In this document: in pieces, positions 11,175 through 26,517 of the stretch
Layout of the letters: each line of letters begins with the position of its first letter
Numbering within the stretch: the stretch's first letter is position 1
Assembly (NCBI GenBank): GCA_017979445.1
Contig: CM030713.1
Span: 31,215,915-31,279,914 of the forward strand
Length of the DNA: 64,000 nucleotides
From: Akebia trifoliata
Lineage: Eukaryota > Streptophyta > Magnoliopsida > Ranunculales > Lardizabalaceae
Direction of reading: 5' to 3'
Made by a program: the position numbers and the translations under genes
The notes under the pieces: generated by a model
What the model saw: only the letters and a program-made list of their open reading frames with translations
What the model was told of the DNA's origin: nothing
Database searches by the model: none

Positions 11175-14100
11175 CACCACTCTCCATATTTTTAATTTTG
11201 CATCGACTTCCTTCTTTAGTTTAATCAATTAATTCTATATCCGACGAACTTAATAACATTTGTCTAAAGTCTCAACAATGAAATGTGTAAAAGGAAGGGT
11301 GTGGGGGGATACTATGTGATATGATATATATATAAAATGTAGGACATTATGGGCTGGAGAAGTAAAATATGGTGTGGGAGAATCAATAATTTCAATGTTA
11401 TGTTGTCTCTATTTTGGGGGTTTTCCTTCACAATTTACAACCACAACAGCCGGTGCTGCATGATCCAGGCAGGCTACCTGATTTTGATATAGGTACCCTC
11501 TCTCGCTCTGCGAGTGCATATATAGTAAAGTTGATTGATGAAACTCACCCTTTACATATTCGTGGAAATGTCTAACTGAATAATTGTTTAGTTCTGTCTT
11601 AGATATATATTGCTTATGCTTCAGTTATATTTGGCGAGTTTCGATTTTTAATTTCAGTAAATAGTTTGACTATATATCTATTCTTTGAGTTCAAGCTGTT
11701 TCAATGTTTCCGTTTTTTCTAATTTTTTGCAAAATAAAGATTACTAAAGGAAACAAAATACTCAGGAAACTAATACTAATACCCTCATTACATCTGATGT
11801 CGTGTTGTTCATCAAATTTTTTTTTCTCTTAATGGCCTCTATCAAAATCTGAGTGTCACAAAAAAACTAAACGTTACTCTCCCCATGCCATTCCATTATA
11901 ATGCCAAATTCAGTAAATAGTACAAAATAATTAAGTTTGAGATAGAGAAGAATGCGTACCTACATCTTAGTTCTTCTCCGTTGTATAGTTGGTTTGGACT
12001 TGGTGGTGTGGATGAGCTGTTTGTCTCCAGAGACGTTGTTTCATGTCTGTCAGACCATTCAAAGTGAGCCTCCTTTGACAGTCTGAGCTTGGGGCCATAT
12101 CCAGAGTCAGATTGGTTGGCCACTCAATGTTGAGCCTTTTTTTTTTCTTTTGAAAGGCACTCAAAGTTGAGCCTCCTTTGGCACTCTGAGCTGTTTGTCT
12201 GTCAGACGTTGTTTCGGGTCTTACTTTTGAGGCTTACTTGCTTTCAAGAGGAAACATTGGAGTATCATCCTTTTTGCTGTTTGTAAGGGGGGGATCTGAA
12301 AGGAAAAGAATGCGCAAGTGTTTGAAAATAGGGAGAGGCAGAGTTTTGAGATCATCATTTCCATCTTGGGACTTCTTTTCCTTTGGAACTAGGTCTTTTA
12401 AGAAGTAAAAGGGGTCTTCTTTGATTATTTCATTGGCAGATGGACTGGGTGTGCAATTGAGTGGTGTCTTGGCTGGCCGTTTTCGCTTTTTTTCTTCTTT
12501 GTGCTTGTATTCATCCTTGTTTGGCCATTCCCCTTCTCAGAAACTTCTTTGTTTATCAAAATACACACACACATAAAGCCCCATTAAGTTCCTTCTCCAT
12601 CATAAGTCTAGGCAACACATTTGTCTCAATCTTAATCCCCTGTTAGGTTTCCAGTAACCACAGGGGCACCATCAATTAAAACAGAAAAATTGGGGAGTTT
12701 TTACACATTATTCAGTCAAATGGCACCTTTTTTTATTAATCAAAACCTAAAGCTTTGAGGGTTAGGTCCAGAAAAACCCTTTCCATTTTAGAGTATGCCT
12801 TTGAAATATTATTTTGTATTGCCATTAAACAATGATTTCCTTTTTCTTCTTAATACAATGAAGAAATTCATGAACCACAATCACATTACAACTATTTTTA
12901 TATCTTGGGTGAAAGCATTGAAATGTGTAATGAATTTTGAGAGAATGGGTTTAAGTCAATTAGGTAGGATTTAGATATTGCTTTATAAATTGCATTATAG
13001 AGGCTAATGGACCTATACTGAGTAGCGTTTTCTGGATTTTTTTTAAAACTTTGGGATTAATAAGAAATGAATAGGATTCAATTGTTTCGACAAATAACGA
13101 TTATGAAAGAAATTGGCCACCATATGAAAGATACCATTTTCAGAAAAAATTTCCCAGAATACATACCTGTTTTCCATTTTGGATCCTCTGCAAGGAAAGT
13201 GTTATCCTCATCAGTGGTTACCTTTTCCAAATATCTTCATATGATATTAAAATTAGTGGGGTTGTTAATAAGGTTAATTATTCCTCACCAATTTCCACCT
13301 AAACTCTGTTTAATCATTCTATTTTTCTCTTCTTTTTATAACGAAGTGGTGAAATTTTTTGTATCACTATCCCCATTTCTGAGTTGAGGTTCTTCAGAGT
13401 TTTTAATGAGGCCATCATTGGAGTGTTCGTAATCACTCTTGATTTCAGAATCATCATCTTAGGTTAAGTTTGCATCGTCTTGTATCAGTTTTCTTTGACA
13501 AATATTCTCCTTGGAGTGAATGGCTCAGAGTAGTTGACCAGATTGTATGCTTTGATATTTAAATGATCAAGTAACGCTTCATACAACTTAACCCTGATCA
13601 CTGTCAAAATATTTGCCAAACAACTAAGGAGTTGCCCAATTAATTCACTGATTAATCGGTCAAGTCAGCTAATCGTTGAATCAAAATTTTCCTTTTTATT
13701 CTTTTCTAACCAACTGAATCAGCCCTAACCTCCATCTCTTTCAATCAGCCCTACCTCCATAATGCACCTATTTTATTGCTTAAAACATCGTTTTTATGAT
13801 TCCTGATTTTTTTCCCGAATCTTTCCTGAATTTATCTGAATTTAAACCAAACTGGACCACCCACCAAATAATTGCCAAATCTGAGCTTGGTTAATATGGG
13901 CGTAATATGTCTATCATAGTGCAGCAGATCCCAGTTAGCTTAGTTGGTGAAGTCTATCATAATAAGCTAAGCTAGCTTAGTTGAGTTGCCTAGGCAGGTA
14001 TCAACCCTCAACTGAGTTGGGGAAAACCCTCATTTATGTCAATTGGCGCTACCTGGAAAGAAGAATATCTCAAAAAGGCATTTAGGTTGAGATTGAGACA

Positions 14101-14456
14101 TATTGCAAAGCATGTACGAGACTTGCAGCTTAGTGAGTTTGGTCTGATTGGGGATACCTAGCCATGTATCCAAACAGCCCTATAGTAGAATTCAGTAACT
14201 ATGGTGGGCTGTACAGTACCATGTAGTGAGACTGTTTCCACTGTTCGTTTATCATCATAATCTTTATCTTTAATATGTAAATCTATCCTCTTGTACTTTC
14301 TGAGTTTACGTTTGTGTTTGCTTGCAAGGCTACTCTGATATTGGGTATAGGAGCTTATCCTTGTTTTATATAATATAGACATGGGGGACCATTCATCCAA
14401 ATCCTTGATGTACTTTTATGCATCCCCCAATATAAATTTGCGTGTAACTTTTGCAG
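11175..14456. other. Intergenic/possible leader intron, no supported gene
   Basis: No coding frame is supported. A partial direct duplication lies at about 12010-12090 and 12160-12225, sharing GAGCCTCCTTTGRCAGTCTGAGC-like sequence and GACGTTGTTTC. A SINE-like fragment (AGCTTAGTTGGTGAAGT) is near 13936. A leader intron of the downstream gene may cover part of this stretch: TTTTGCAG at 14449-14456 is a good acceptor, and a donor candidate is ATATAG|GTACCC near 11490, which is weak. Confidence 0.4.
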
Positions 14457-14477
14457 AAGGCAAATTAGTTTTAAATC

Positions 14478-15662
14478 ATGGAAAGTGAGGAGCCTACTAA
14501 AGACTTGTTGAAAGGGGTTGACTGGAAAACTGTAGGTGGTGATGTGAATAATGAGGTCAACCATGGACCAGTCACAAAGAAGCGACTTCCAAAAAAGATA
14601 AGACAAGTCCCTGACTACTATTTCCTCCCTCGAAGATCCTTACCCTCTGCAATCGCCATCTATGGGGCCATTTGTGCTGCTGGAGTTGGTGCTGGGATGC
14701 TGGTTGAAGTCTGGATAAACAAGAAAATCGCAGGTGAGTATGTTATATTACTGCCTAGTGGGTTTGTTTCCAACTTGGCATCTTACCCACCCAAAAATGA
14801 GAGGAAACAAAAACTAAAAAGGAAAAGAGGATTTCATGAGTACTAAGATGATCTATTCTGATGCCCAGCAGACTCTAACTATTACCCGGTAATGGCTATC
14901 ATGTAGTGCACATTAGATTCCTAATATGTGTCAACCTGCCGGTCTTACCGAGGAAATCTCCAACACAGAGAATGCAAAGTGATTGGATAATCGTACTATC
15001 CAATCTAGTGATAATGATACCTAGAGCATTCTCAACAACGTGTCTTACAATCTATAGTATAGTACTGTGTTACCGGGTTCGCTGATTTAGTGCCGAACCA
15101 CAAACGGTACAAATCGAACAACTTTGAGGTTCGGTTCATAAAAAAACAGCAAATCTGACGATACCCATTGTTTTGGTGAATTTTAGAGATGCCCCCACGG
15201 TCTTGGAATTCTCAAGATTTGGTCAATATTCAAGAAACCCCCTTGTTTTCATACTAATGATATGCCCCCCTTGACCTGAGTCTTCTTCTATGAGATTAAC
15301 ATAAATGACTTACATATATTCTCTACTAATCAGGTTCGTTCAAGAGTTGCGAACCACTAACCGCAAACCCAAATTCAAACCGAGTGAACCAACAAACTAG
15401 TTATAGTGTCATACAAGTTACAATCTATAGTTATCAATCATCTGATCAGGTGGCCGTGGTATAGGACATCTCGTTGGGTTGAGTTTGAATGGTGAACTCA
15501 TCTGGGACTTTATCCACCTTCTATTGGCATACAACATTATTCGTTAATTATATTACATTGGATCTGTTACATTTTTTGTTTTCTGTATCTATGTTTTGAA
15601 GCTAACATATCTTTCCTGGCATTGCAGAGGATGGAGGTATCATTTGGGAGCTTGATAAATAA
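14478..15662 (+). CDS. Small single-pass membrane protein, plant-conserved type, function unknown (2 exons)
   Basis: Exons 14478-14733 and 15628-15662, joined G|AG with GT-AG borders, give 96 residues starting MESEEPTKDLLKGVDWKTVG and ending EDGGIIWELDK. The first half is hydrophilic and basic just before the membrane (KKRLPKKIRQ, then YYFLPRRS). One hydrophobic segment runs from about residue 57 to 78 (AIAIYGAICAAGVGAGMLVEVW). The C-terminus is short and acidic. Basic residues before the span favour an N-terminus in the cytosol, which is inference. I do not recognise a named family, so no function is given. The 894-bp intron holds nothing notable. Reading past the donor would give a 122-residue form ending in basic residues; the splice is preferred because of the strong sites and short, in-phase second exon. 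An acceptor at 14449-14456 suggests an additional leader intron. Confidence 0.8.
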
Positions 15663-16722
15663 ACCTTGAATGACATTTTCATAGGTTTTGGGGGCCCTTT
15701 TCATCTTTCATTAGGTAACCAAAACTTAAGAAATAACCCAAGTGGTTTTGATTGGTGGGCTTTTGTGGTAGCCTTAAATTAAGGCTCCAAACATATTATG
15801 TTCATCTATTATTCTTCCAATCCTTCTAGCTTTTAATTTACTGTCTTCAAGATGGAATTATCCAATCTGTGGCATAATTTCTTCTTTATTGATTTGATTT
15901 GTATTATTGGAACATCTGCTCGCATGCAAGATACCAGATAAATGTTTTTATAGGGATAAACTCATGATCCTGGCTCATGTTTGTGCCGTGAATCACGTCA
16001 AGAGATGAACATGTGGGCGCTCGAACATCTAATTAACTTCTCATCTCCATCATCAACAGCCTTGTATCATGTTGAGAAATGAACTAGTTACAGAACTAGG
16101 ACCAGCAATCTTGAGAATAAAACCCAAGTATTCAACTATGTTTCTGCAAATAGTTTGTTTTTTGGGTGTGAAATGTGGAGAAAATTTTGAATGTTTGTGC
16201 ATAGAGGAAATCAGGTGAGATGGATTCGACACGCAGCCTGAATTGAGAAGATAACCATTTGGGAGTGGTTGTATTAGTTGGAGGGGAAGCCGAAGGAAAT
16301 GGAGAAGTGATCCATGAGAGAGAGAGAGAGAGTAGATCCTTTGTAGTCACATTTTCCCTTAGCGCCCTGAAGCTCTCTTTCTATGGTGGAGGGAGTACAA
16401 CATTGAGAGAAAAAAAACACCAGTCCTATCGTATCAAATGTCTGGATCAGATTTAGATTTTTATTTTTTTTTGTTGAAAAAAACTCTTTTTTTCTACATG
16501 ATCCATTAGTTTAAAATGGATGGTCACTGAACCTTAAGTTTCAAAATGCTTTTCAATCATGTATTTGTGATTTCTGGTTGTCGTGGCGCTCTCCTAACTG
16601 TTCAAAAGCACCCCTGAAAAAAGGGGCTACGGAGGATCCATTCCTTGAGAAGACTCATGTACAGAAGAAGAGATCGTAGTTCCAAAGTCACAAGTCGCCC
16701 TTTGTGTCATGAAATTATTTTA
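15663..16722. other. 3' flank and intergenic sequence, no gene seen
   Basis: The first 200-300 bases are probably the 3' UTR of the small membrane protein gene. Further on there is a GA repeat (16317-16331) and a short hairpin CACCCCTGAAAAAAGGGG at 16599-16617. No coding frame with family similarity was found. Confidence 0.5.
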
Positions 16723-17044
16723 GGAAAATTATTAAAAGAGGGTTCAATATTTTAATATTTACAAAGAAATATTCTATTTTTTTTAAAAATTATCAAAAAT
16801 GAGTTAAGTTGTTCGAACAATTTAACACTTTAGTAACTCACTAGATAGTCAAACATTTTAATCCTTAAAAAGGGCATTTTTAATAAAGCAATGTATTTTA
16901 ACACATTAAAATGCTGGACGATCCAATGAGTTACTAAAATATTAGATTGTCCATTGATTTAATTCGTTTTTGATCATTTTTAAAAGATAATAATTTTTTA
17001 TTATTATAAATATTAAAATATTTAACTCTCTTTTAATAATTTCC
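16723..17044. mobile_element. MITE with GGAAAATTATTAAAAGAG ends, copy B
   Basis: Ends GGAAAATTATTAAAAGAG and CTCTTTTAATAATTTCC; 322 bp against 323 bp for copy A at 9489-9811. Shared interior blocks include AAAGCAATGTATTTTAACA and TTGATTTAATTCGTTTT-like sequence. The flanks TGAAATTATTTTA and TGACTTTCTTTTA are only roughly alike, so a target duplication is uncertain. Confidence 0.75.
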
Positions 17045-17737
17045 TGACTTTCTTTTATAGGTTCAAAAAATGGTAAATAACTAAAATACCAATCAATCAT
17101 TTAGATGGAAGGCATCGATTTAATAATCATACAAGTCACAATAGTCTCTTGACCTTTCAATAAATCCTTTTTATCCTCTAACTCAACCGAACATTGAGAC
17201 CTCACTCATTGTTAATCCAAACGACACACATGCGACCTGATTCATTTTGCATTATCTATAATTTACTTAATGATCGACATTAGATATTAGTATTTCGATA
17301 CCCAATATTAACATTAATTTCTCAGGGGCCGCCTATGAGGGTACACCCTCACTTACTTGGTGTGTGTGCTGTGCTAGTATTGCATGTGTCCTGGGACTAG
17401 TCCTTGAACAAAATCATGCATGGTCTTTGGATTGGACAAAGTCGAGATACGAGTTTGATCCACCGTCAACAGAGAGACCTGGTTATCCCCCTCCCCCCAA
17501 AAAAAAACCTAAAAAAATGATTGACTTAGAAATGATCATACAAGTTATCAAATCTATTGAAATCATTCAATTGAATGAGTCATAAGGCAATTAGTCGTGC
17601 ATCAAACAATTGTATCAATAAAGCAGCAAAATTCATCCCTATAATCTAATAACTTCTACGGACGTGCGAGGAAGTCGCAACGAACTGGAACTCCATCAAT
17701 TGGTGGGTCAAACTCTTGTAAGTCAATGACGAAATTA

Positions 17738-17974
17738 ACGTGACGTGGAATTTTCTAATTAGTTGGACAGCGAATTTTCTTCTAAGTAAGAGAGATTCCT
17801 TGTTTTTTTCGGACACGTCATATTTCCAAATCCGATCGAAGATCTTCGATTTGACGGTCAGTATTCTCCCAACACAAGAGCTCTTCTCATTGGTTCAGAT
17901 TTCCATTCTCGAAATTTAATTGGTCCACGTCATCATTGATGACACGTTCTTTTGTTGTTCTAAATCTATATAAA
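17738..17974 (+). promoter_or_regulatory. BiP promoter: ER-stress elements and TATA box
   Basis: ATTGGTCCACGTCATC at 17919-17934 equals the plant unfolded-protein-response element (P-UPRE), combining an ERSE-II (ATTGG-N-CCACG) with a CGTCA half. It overlaps the dyad GTCATCATTGATGAC (17929-17943). Further upstream are TGACGTGG (17741-17748, UPRE-like core), ACACGTCAT (17813-17821) and a reversed CCAAT box ATTGG at 17889. A TATA box TATATAAA lies at 17967-17974, giving a start of transcription near 18000. In Arabidopsis these elements bind bZIP60/bZIP17/bZIP28 with NF-Y; the same use here is inference from exact motif identity. Confidence 0.85.
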
Positions 17975-18140
17975 CTAAATCCCTCTTGTAAATCTCAGAT
18001 TTGATTGAGATCGAGCGCTCTACTCTTCACATCACAAGTCAAAAGCTTTTTTATCTTTTTTGAAGGTCGAAGGGAAGAATACTTACTGAGATCTCTTCGC
18101 TATCTTCTCATCTCTGGTCTTTCAAACAGATCATAACGCC

Positions 18141-22259
<4,119 letters not shown>

Positions 22260-22860
22260 AATACTAATCCAATTTCTTTTGATGACTGAAAAAGTCTGAG
22301 AAGAAATTTTCTTGTAATTTTTCTAGTGGATGGAGGTATTAGAGAGAGAGAGGGAGAAACAAAAGGAAGACTTTAAGGAGAAGGGACCATTATTTGTTTG
22401 ATTTTGTTTCTCTTCTCTTGTTTTTGATTACTTGAAGAGAGCCATATTTGGCTATACTGTTTTATGAAATTTTATTTTGGTATCTGTAGTCATATTGAGT
22501 TAAACTTATAACATATCAATCTTTTCAAATTAATTGTGTTATTGAGGAGTTTGTCTCTTATGAAAGCATTGTGATGAAATCCATTTCTTTTGCTCCAAAT
22601 ATTGCAGTTATTAAAGTAGTGAGAATAAGAGGGAATATTAATTATTTGATAAATGAAAATTTATTCTGTGGAAACAATACCGGAGATGAATGAGTAAAGA
22701 CAATGTGATATAAAATCAAATTATAAAGATTTATTAAATTTATATATTCACTGTCAAGTGTAATCAAAATAGTTCATGTGTGTTCTTATTTTTTTAAATC
22801 CGATCTAATTCAGAAAAGAATCATTAGCAATTATAAACTACGATTACATTGTATTCAACA
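22260..22860. other. BiP 3' UTR and AT-rich spacer
   Basis: The 3' UTR of BiP probably ends between about 22450 and 22550, after TTTTATGAAATTTTATTTTGG. No clear AATAAA signal was pinned down. A GA run lies at 22340-22352. The rest shows no gene. Confidence 0.4.
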
Positions 22861-22876
22861 TTACACTCTTAAATAG

Positions 22877-22910
22877 AAGAGTGTTAGAGAGAACAATCTC
22901 TAACACTCTT
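22877..22910. repeat. 14-bp perfect hairpin next to the tRNA
   Basis: AAGAGTGTTAGAGA (22877-22890) and its exact inverse (22897-22910) are separated by GAACAA. A further ACACTCTT copy lies at 22863. It sits 25 bases past the 3' end of the tRNA-like gene. It may be part of a small mobile element; no terminator-like T run follows directly. Confidence 0.7.
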
Positions 22911-22934
22911 TATTCTATATAGAATCGGACTGCT

Positions 22935-23006
22935 CTGGGATGGAAGGATTCGAACCTCCGAGTCGTTGGACCAAAACCCAAAGCCTTACCGCTTGGCCAC
23001 ATCTCA
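22935..23006 (-). tRNA. Chloroplast-type tRNA-Gln (UUG), probably a plastid-derived copy
   Basis: Read from 23006 to 22935 it is a 72-nt tRNA. Acceptor TGAGATG pairs with CATCCCA with one A-C mismatch; D arm GCC/GGC with AAGCGGTAA; anticodon loop TTTTGGT (anticodon TTG); T arm GGAGG-TTCGAAT-CCTTC. TGGCCAAG, GGTAAGGC, GGGTTTTGGTCC and CGGAGGTTCGAATCCTTCC are as in plastid trnQ-UUG, not the nuclear Gln gene. The anticodon stem has mismatches at 27-43 and 29-41. I infer an old plastid-to-nucleus copy that has begun to decay; the flanks show no other plastid gene that I can recognise. It could still fold, but function is doubtful. Confidence 0.7.
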
Positions 23007-23373
23007 TTTAGATTTCTATTCAACATTAATACTAATAAACAGTAATACTGGTATTGTTTTTTTTTTTTCAATTCCTGCCCAAATATCTATGAAATAGGTT
23101 AGATTGTTGCTACGTAAAGTTGTAGAAATAATTGATCATTACATATAATTCAATTAAGATATTGTTTGAAAGTATGATTCCTTCTATTCTCATTTGAGAA
23201 TTGAAAGGTTTTGGATTGGGTGAGTCAAAGAAAAATTAAGTATTTTTTTGTCTACTTTAATTTAATTTTAATTTCTTTTTTTCCTTTAGTTCCAAATAAT
23301 CCAATAATTTGTCACAAAAATAAAAGATTCCAACTGAAGTTATTGAGAATTTGACTAAGAAATATTTGGGCTG

Positions 23374-25800
23374 AATAAGAGAGTTTGATGAGATTTCTTT
23401 ACCTTCTTTTCTTAATTGGTTTTCTCAAATATCTCATTGTTGAATTTAACTTTCCCTTATTTTCTTAATTGGTTTTCTCAAATATCTCTTTGTTGAATTT
23501 GACTTTCTAGACTTCAATTTTTCCTCTTTCCCTTTATTCACGGTTGAATTGGTTATGTAGTATTTAAGATTTATAACCTCGTTTGCATTTATAAGGGTCT
23601 AGTGATCATGAAGATAATTTTAATTTCTAATAAGTGTGACTACTTCTCTCATTTAAATGCATTTGTGATCACATGGAGGGAACTTTTTTTTGTTTTTTTT
23701 TTTTGATTTATGAAAATATCCATATATCTAATTTTATAATTTTTTATTTCTATCAAAACAATTATGTATATTGTATAAACATAGTTGCTATTTACTTATT
23801 TATCCTTAAGAAATACAATTACAATTTTAGATCTATGATTATTTTTATAAATATTAAAAATTTGTAGCTATTAGCAATCATTAAGATTTGCACCCCCTAC
23901 GCACACATAGGCACTAAGGATTTTTGGGCCACGGGTTTTAAGTTCTTCTTAAACCTATGGGCCCTTGCGCATGCGTGGGTTTATCCAAGGCTCTCTCTCA
24001 TATTCACTTAAGTGATATGAGAAATTCTATATAAGAACTATACATTTTCTTTCTACCTATCCGATGTGAAACTTAAGAGTTTCATTAATAAAATTTAAGA
24101 GTTCTACAAATAACACAAAAATAAATCATGACTAGTTGGGTTGTTTAGAGATAATTTTTCATTCTCCTATAAAGGGTTTTAAACAATTTACTAACAAATA
24201 AATATTCTTTTTGATTAGGAGAATAAGTAACCAAGTGGACCTGTCTCAAACAAAGTGTGGGCCCCACTTACACATCATGGCTCATAGTGACTTACTTGAA
24301 CTAAAAAATTTGTAGATTTTTTAATAACATTTACAATAGGTATTAAATATAAGGGAAATGTTCAGCACCCTAAGTTTTACCCTACACTTTAACAAACGTG
24401 TTTTGTCCTACATGGGTTAGAAGTTTTGGAATGAGCTGATTTTTGGTGAGGATGATCTCTATGGTGAGGAGATCAACTTCACCAAAAATCAGCCCATTCC
24501 GAAATTTTTAACCCCATGTTTACAAATTAAAAAATCATGTATCGTCCATTTTTTGTAAACCATTTTTTAAGCGGTTAGAAGTTTTGGAATGGGCTGATTT
24601 TTGGTGAGGATGATCTCCTCCTCACCATAGAGATCATCCTCACCAAAAATCAGCCCATTCCAAAACTTCTAACCCATGTAAGACAAAACACGTTTGTTAA
24701 AATGTAGGGTAAAGCTTAGGGTGCTGAACGGGACTCTAAATATAATCACATATCTCGACTTTATTTCTAATTTGACTTAGATTTTCGAGTTGGCTTAGAA
24801 AGCTATTTCAGATGAGTGTTCACCTTTCAAGTTGACTATATTTAAGACTATGGTCCCAAATATGTCAAGCCAGGGATGAAGATAGACCCATAATACATAT
24901 CTCCAAAATAAAAAAAACCCAGGTTGAAATTTTGACTGTGAGTTTTCCTAGTGGTCAATCTCCAAGATGTCCTTAAGGGAAGCCATTAGGCAGCCAATGT
25001 GAGATTCCAAGGATAAGAACCGCAAGTTCATAGGGACAATTGAGCTTCAAATTGTTTTGAAGAACAATGACCTATAGGAAGACATGCATTTCAGTGTCGA
25101 GTTCACCACTTTTAATTATCTAAGTCAACATTAAATTACTTAATGTTGAACTCACTACTTTTTAACTTAGAGTCGAATTCACCACTTAGGGTCTACTTCA
25201 CCACTTTTTATCGTGTATATTTAATTATTATCAAGTTTGACAATATTTTCATAAGAAAAAATTCATTGATCTCGACAATAATTAAAATATGGTGAATTCA
25301 ACCTTGTATCATAATTTTTTTCTTCATTGTTTGAGTTTGATATTGGATATGTCTCCTCGAAATACTCAAAATAGATAAATTATATTTACAAATAAAAAAT
25401 TATGATGTAATAATAAAAATTATTAGAATTTCAAATTCGTTATTCATTTTTCTTTTAAGTTTATCACTTCCTAGGACTACTCTTACTTGGATCATCACAA
25501 ACACAATTTTATTTTTATTTTTAGGAGTTGGCTTTACACTTGTCACTCTAATATCATCATTTTTACTATGTTAAACACATTAACATACATTGTTTCTCCA
25601 TCACAATCTATTTCATAAAGTAATTTCTTGAAAAACATGCGACAAACTTATGGTTTTTGTCGTTATGACTATCCATATTTCACTCTCATTTAAATTAGAT
25701 GAAGTACTAGAAATCAAATAATTAATCTCATCATCTTCATTTCTACGATGGTAAATCTATTAACATGTTGCTTCTTGATCACAATCTATCTGTGTGTGAT
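23374..25800. repeat. Dispersed long repeat, copy 1 (left of the invertase gene)
   Basis: Collinear with 33224-35100 in the same orientation. Shared blocks in order include GATGAGATTTCTTT, AAATGCATTTGTG(A/G)TCACATG, TCTCATATTCACTTAAGT, GTGAGATTCCAAGGATAAGAA, GACAATTGAGCTTCAAATT and ATTAACATGTT(G/C)CTTCTTGATCAC. It has no coding frame. Copy 1 carries about 670 extra bases (about 24262-24937), including a fold-back element. Divergence is visible throughout, so the duplication is old. The element type is unknown. Confidence 0.7.
24353..24736. mobile_element. Fold-back (MITE-like) element with 9-bp target duplication
   Basis: Left arm GTTCAGCACCCTAAGTTTTA (from 24360) and right arm, inverted from 24729, GTTCAGCACCCTAAGCTTTA stay paired for about 100 bases, through TTAACAAACGTGTTTTGTC and GTTAGAAGTTTTGGAATG. 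Each arm also contains its own smaller hairpin (GGTGAGGATGATCTC and its inverse). TAAATATAA flanks it exactly (24344-24352, 24737-24745). A 9-bp duplication suggests a Mutator-type origin. Related copies are at about 32300-32490 and 59877-60232. No coding frame. Confidence 0.8.
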
Positions 25801-26420
25801 TATTTTTTCTTTGATCTTATGTCTTTATGATTGATAATCGATCCTAATAATCAGGTATGAAGTTTTGATCTTACTCAAATTTTTGTACGAAATCCATATC
25901 AAAAAGGTAAGAATACCAGATTTATTTGAGTTTGTATCCCAAGGCAAAAATTCTATGGTTCTAGCACATGCCACGTCAGGAGAGTATTTTGAGTATACCA
26001 CGTGGAGAGTCAGGTTATCACGACCGAGTAAGTAAGTATGCCCACCTGTCTGGCGCACATTAGCTTTAGAATGTACCTTATTAATAACCACTATAATATT
26101 CTCTGATATGTCCCACGTTCAGGCTGCCACTGATACGCTCTGCTTTTAGGCTACAACAACCAAAACCAAAACCATAAAATGCAAAACTGATCCCGTAGTG
26201 GTGGGGCTATAAATGATATTTACTCCCAACGCTTACAAACAAGCTACAACGTATACAGATTTCATCGAGATTAGTGATTTGATCTCAACCGTTTGTGTTT
26301 GAGGTAGAAGGAAAAAAAAATCCCTAGCTTCTAGAACTTGTAGATGTGGGTCCCACAAGCAAAGAGAATTTTCTCAAGTCACTTCATCATCGCTCCGCAT
26401 TCCACCATGCGAGTGCGAGC
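25801..26420. other. Intergenic and promoter region of the invertase gene
   Basis: A block TTCTATGGTTCTAGCACATGCCAC near 25950 recurs in altered form near 51046. ACGTGG and CACGTC motifs lie at 25970-26005. A TATA-like TATAAATT lies at 26421-26428. No separate gene is supported. Confidence 0.4.
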
Positions 26421-26463
26421 TATAAATTGCCTTGAATGTATTGGTCCATTTCGCTCTCTTTCT

Positions 26464-26496
<33 letters not shown>

Positions 26497-26517
26497 AAAG
26501 TCCAAATCCTAAACAAA
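26421..26517 (+). promoter_or_regulatory. TATA box and (CT)n leader of the invertase gene
   Basis: TATAAATT at 26421-26428 is followed by a CT microsatellite (26465-26490), typical of plant 5' leaders, and then ATG at 26518. Transcription would start near 26450. If so, the in-frame ATGs at 26344 and 26407 lie outside the mRNA. Confidence 0.6.

Noticed and set aside
13067..13387. 106-codon plus-strand frame
   Set aside because: AT-rich and low in coding character, with no family similarity.
16599..16617. CACCCCTGAAAAAAGGGG as a terminator hairpin
   Set aside because: The stem is short, and rho-independent terminators do not apply to this nuclear DNA.
26344..26517. In-frame N-terminal extension of the invertase from an ATG at 26344 or 26407
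   Set aside because: It would translate a TATA-like box and a CT microsatellite into a Leu/Ser run. The ATG at 26518 follows a plausible TATA box and gives a normal-length protein.
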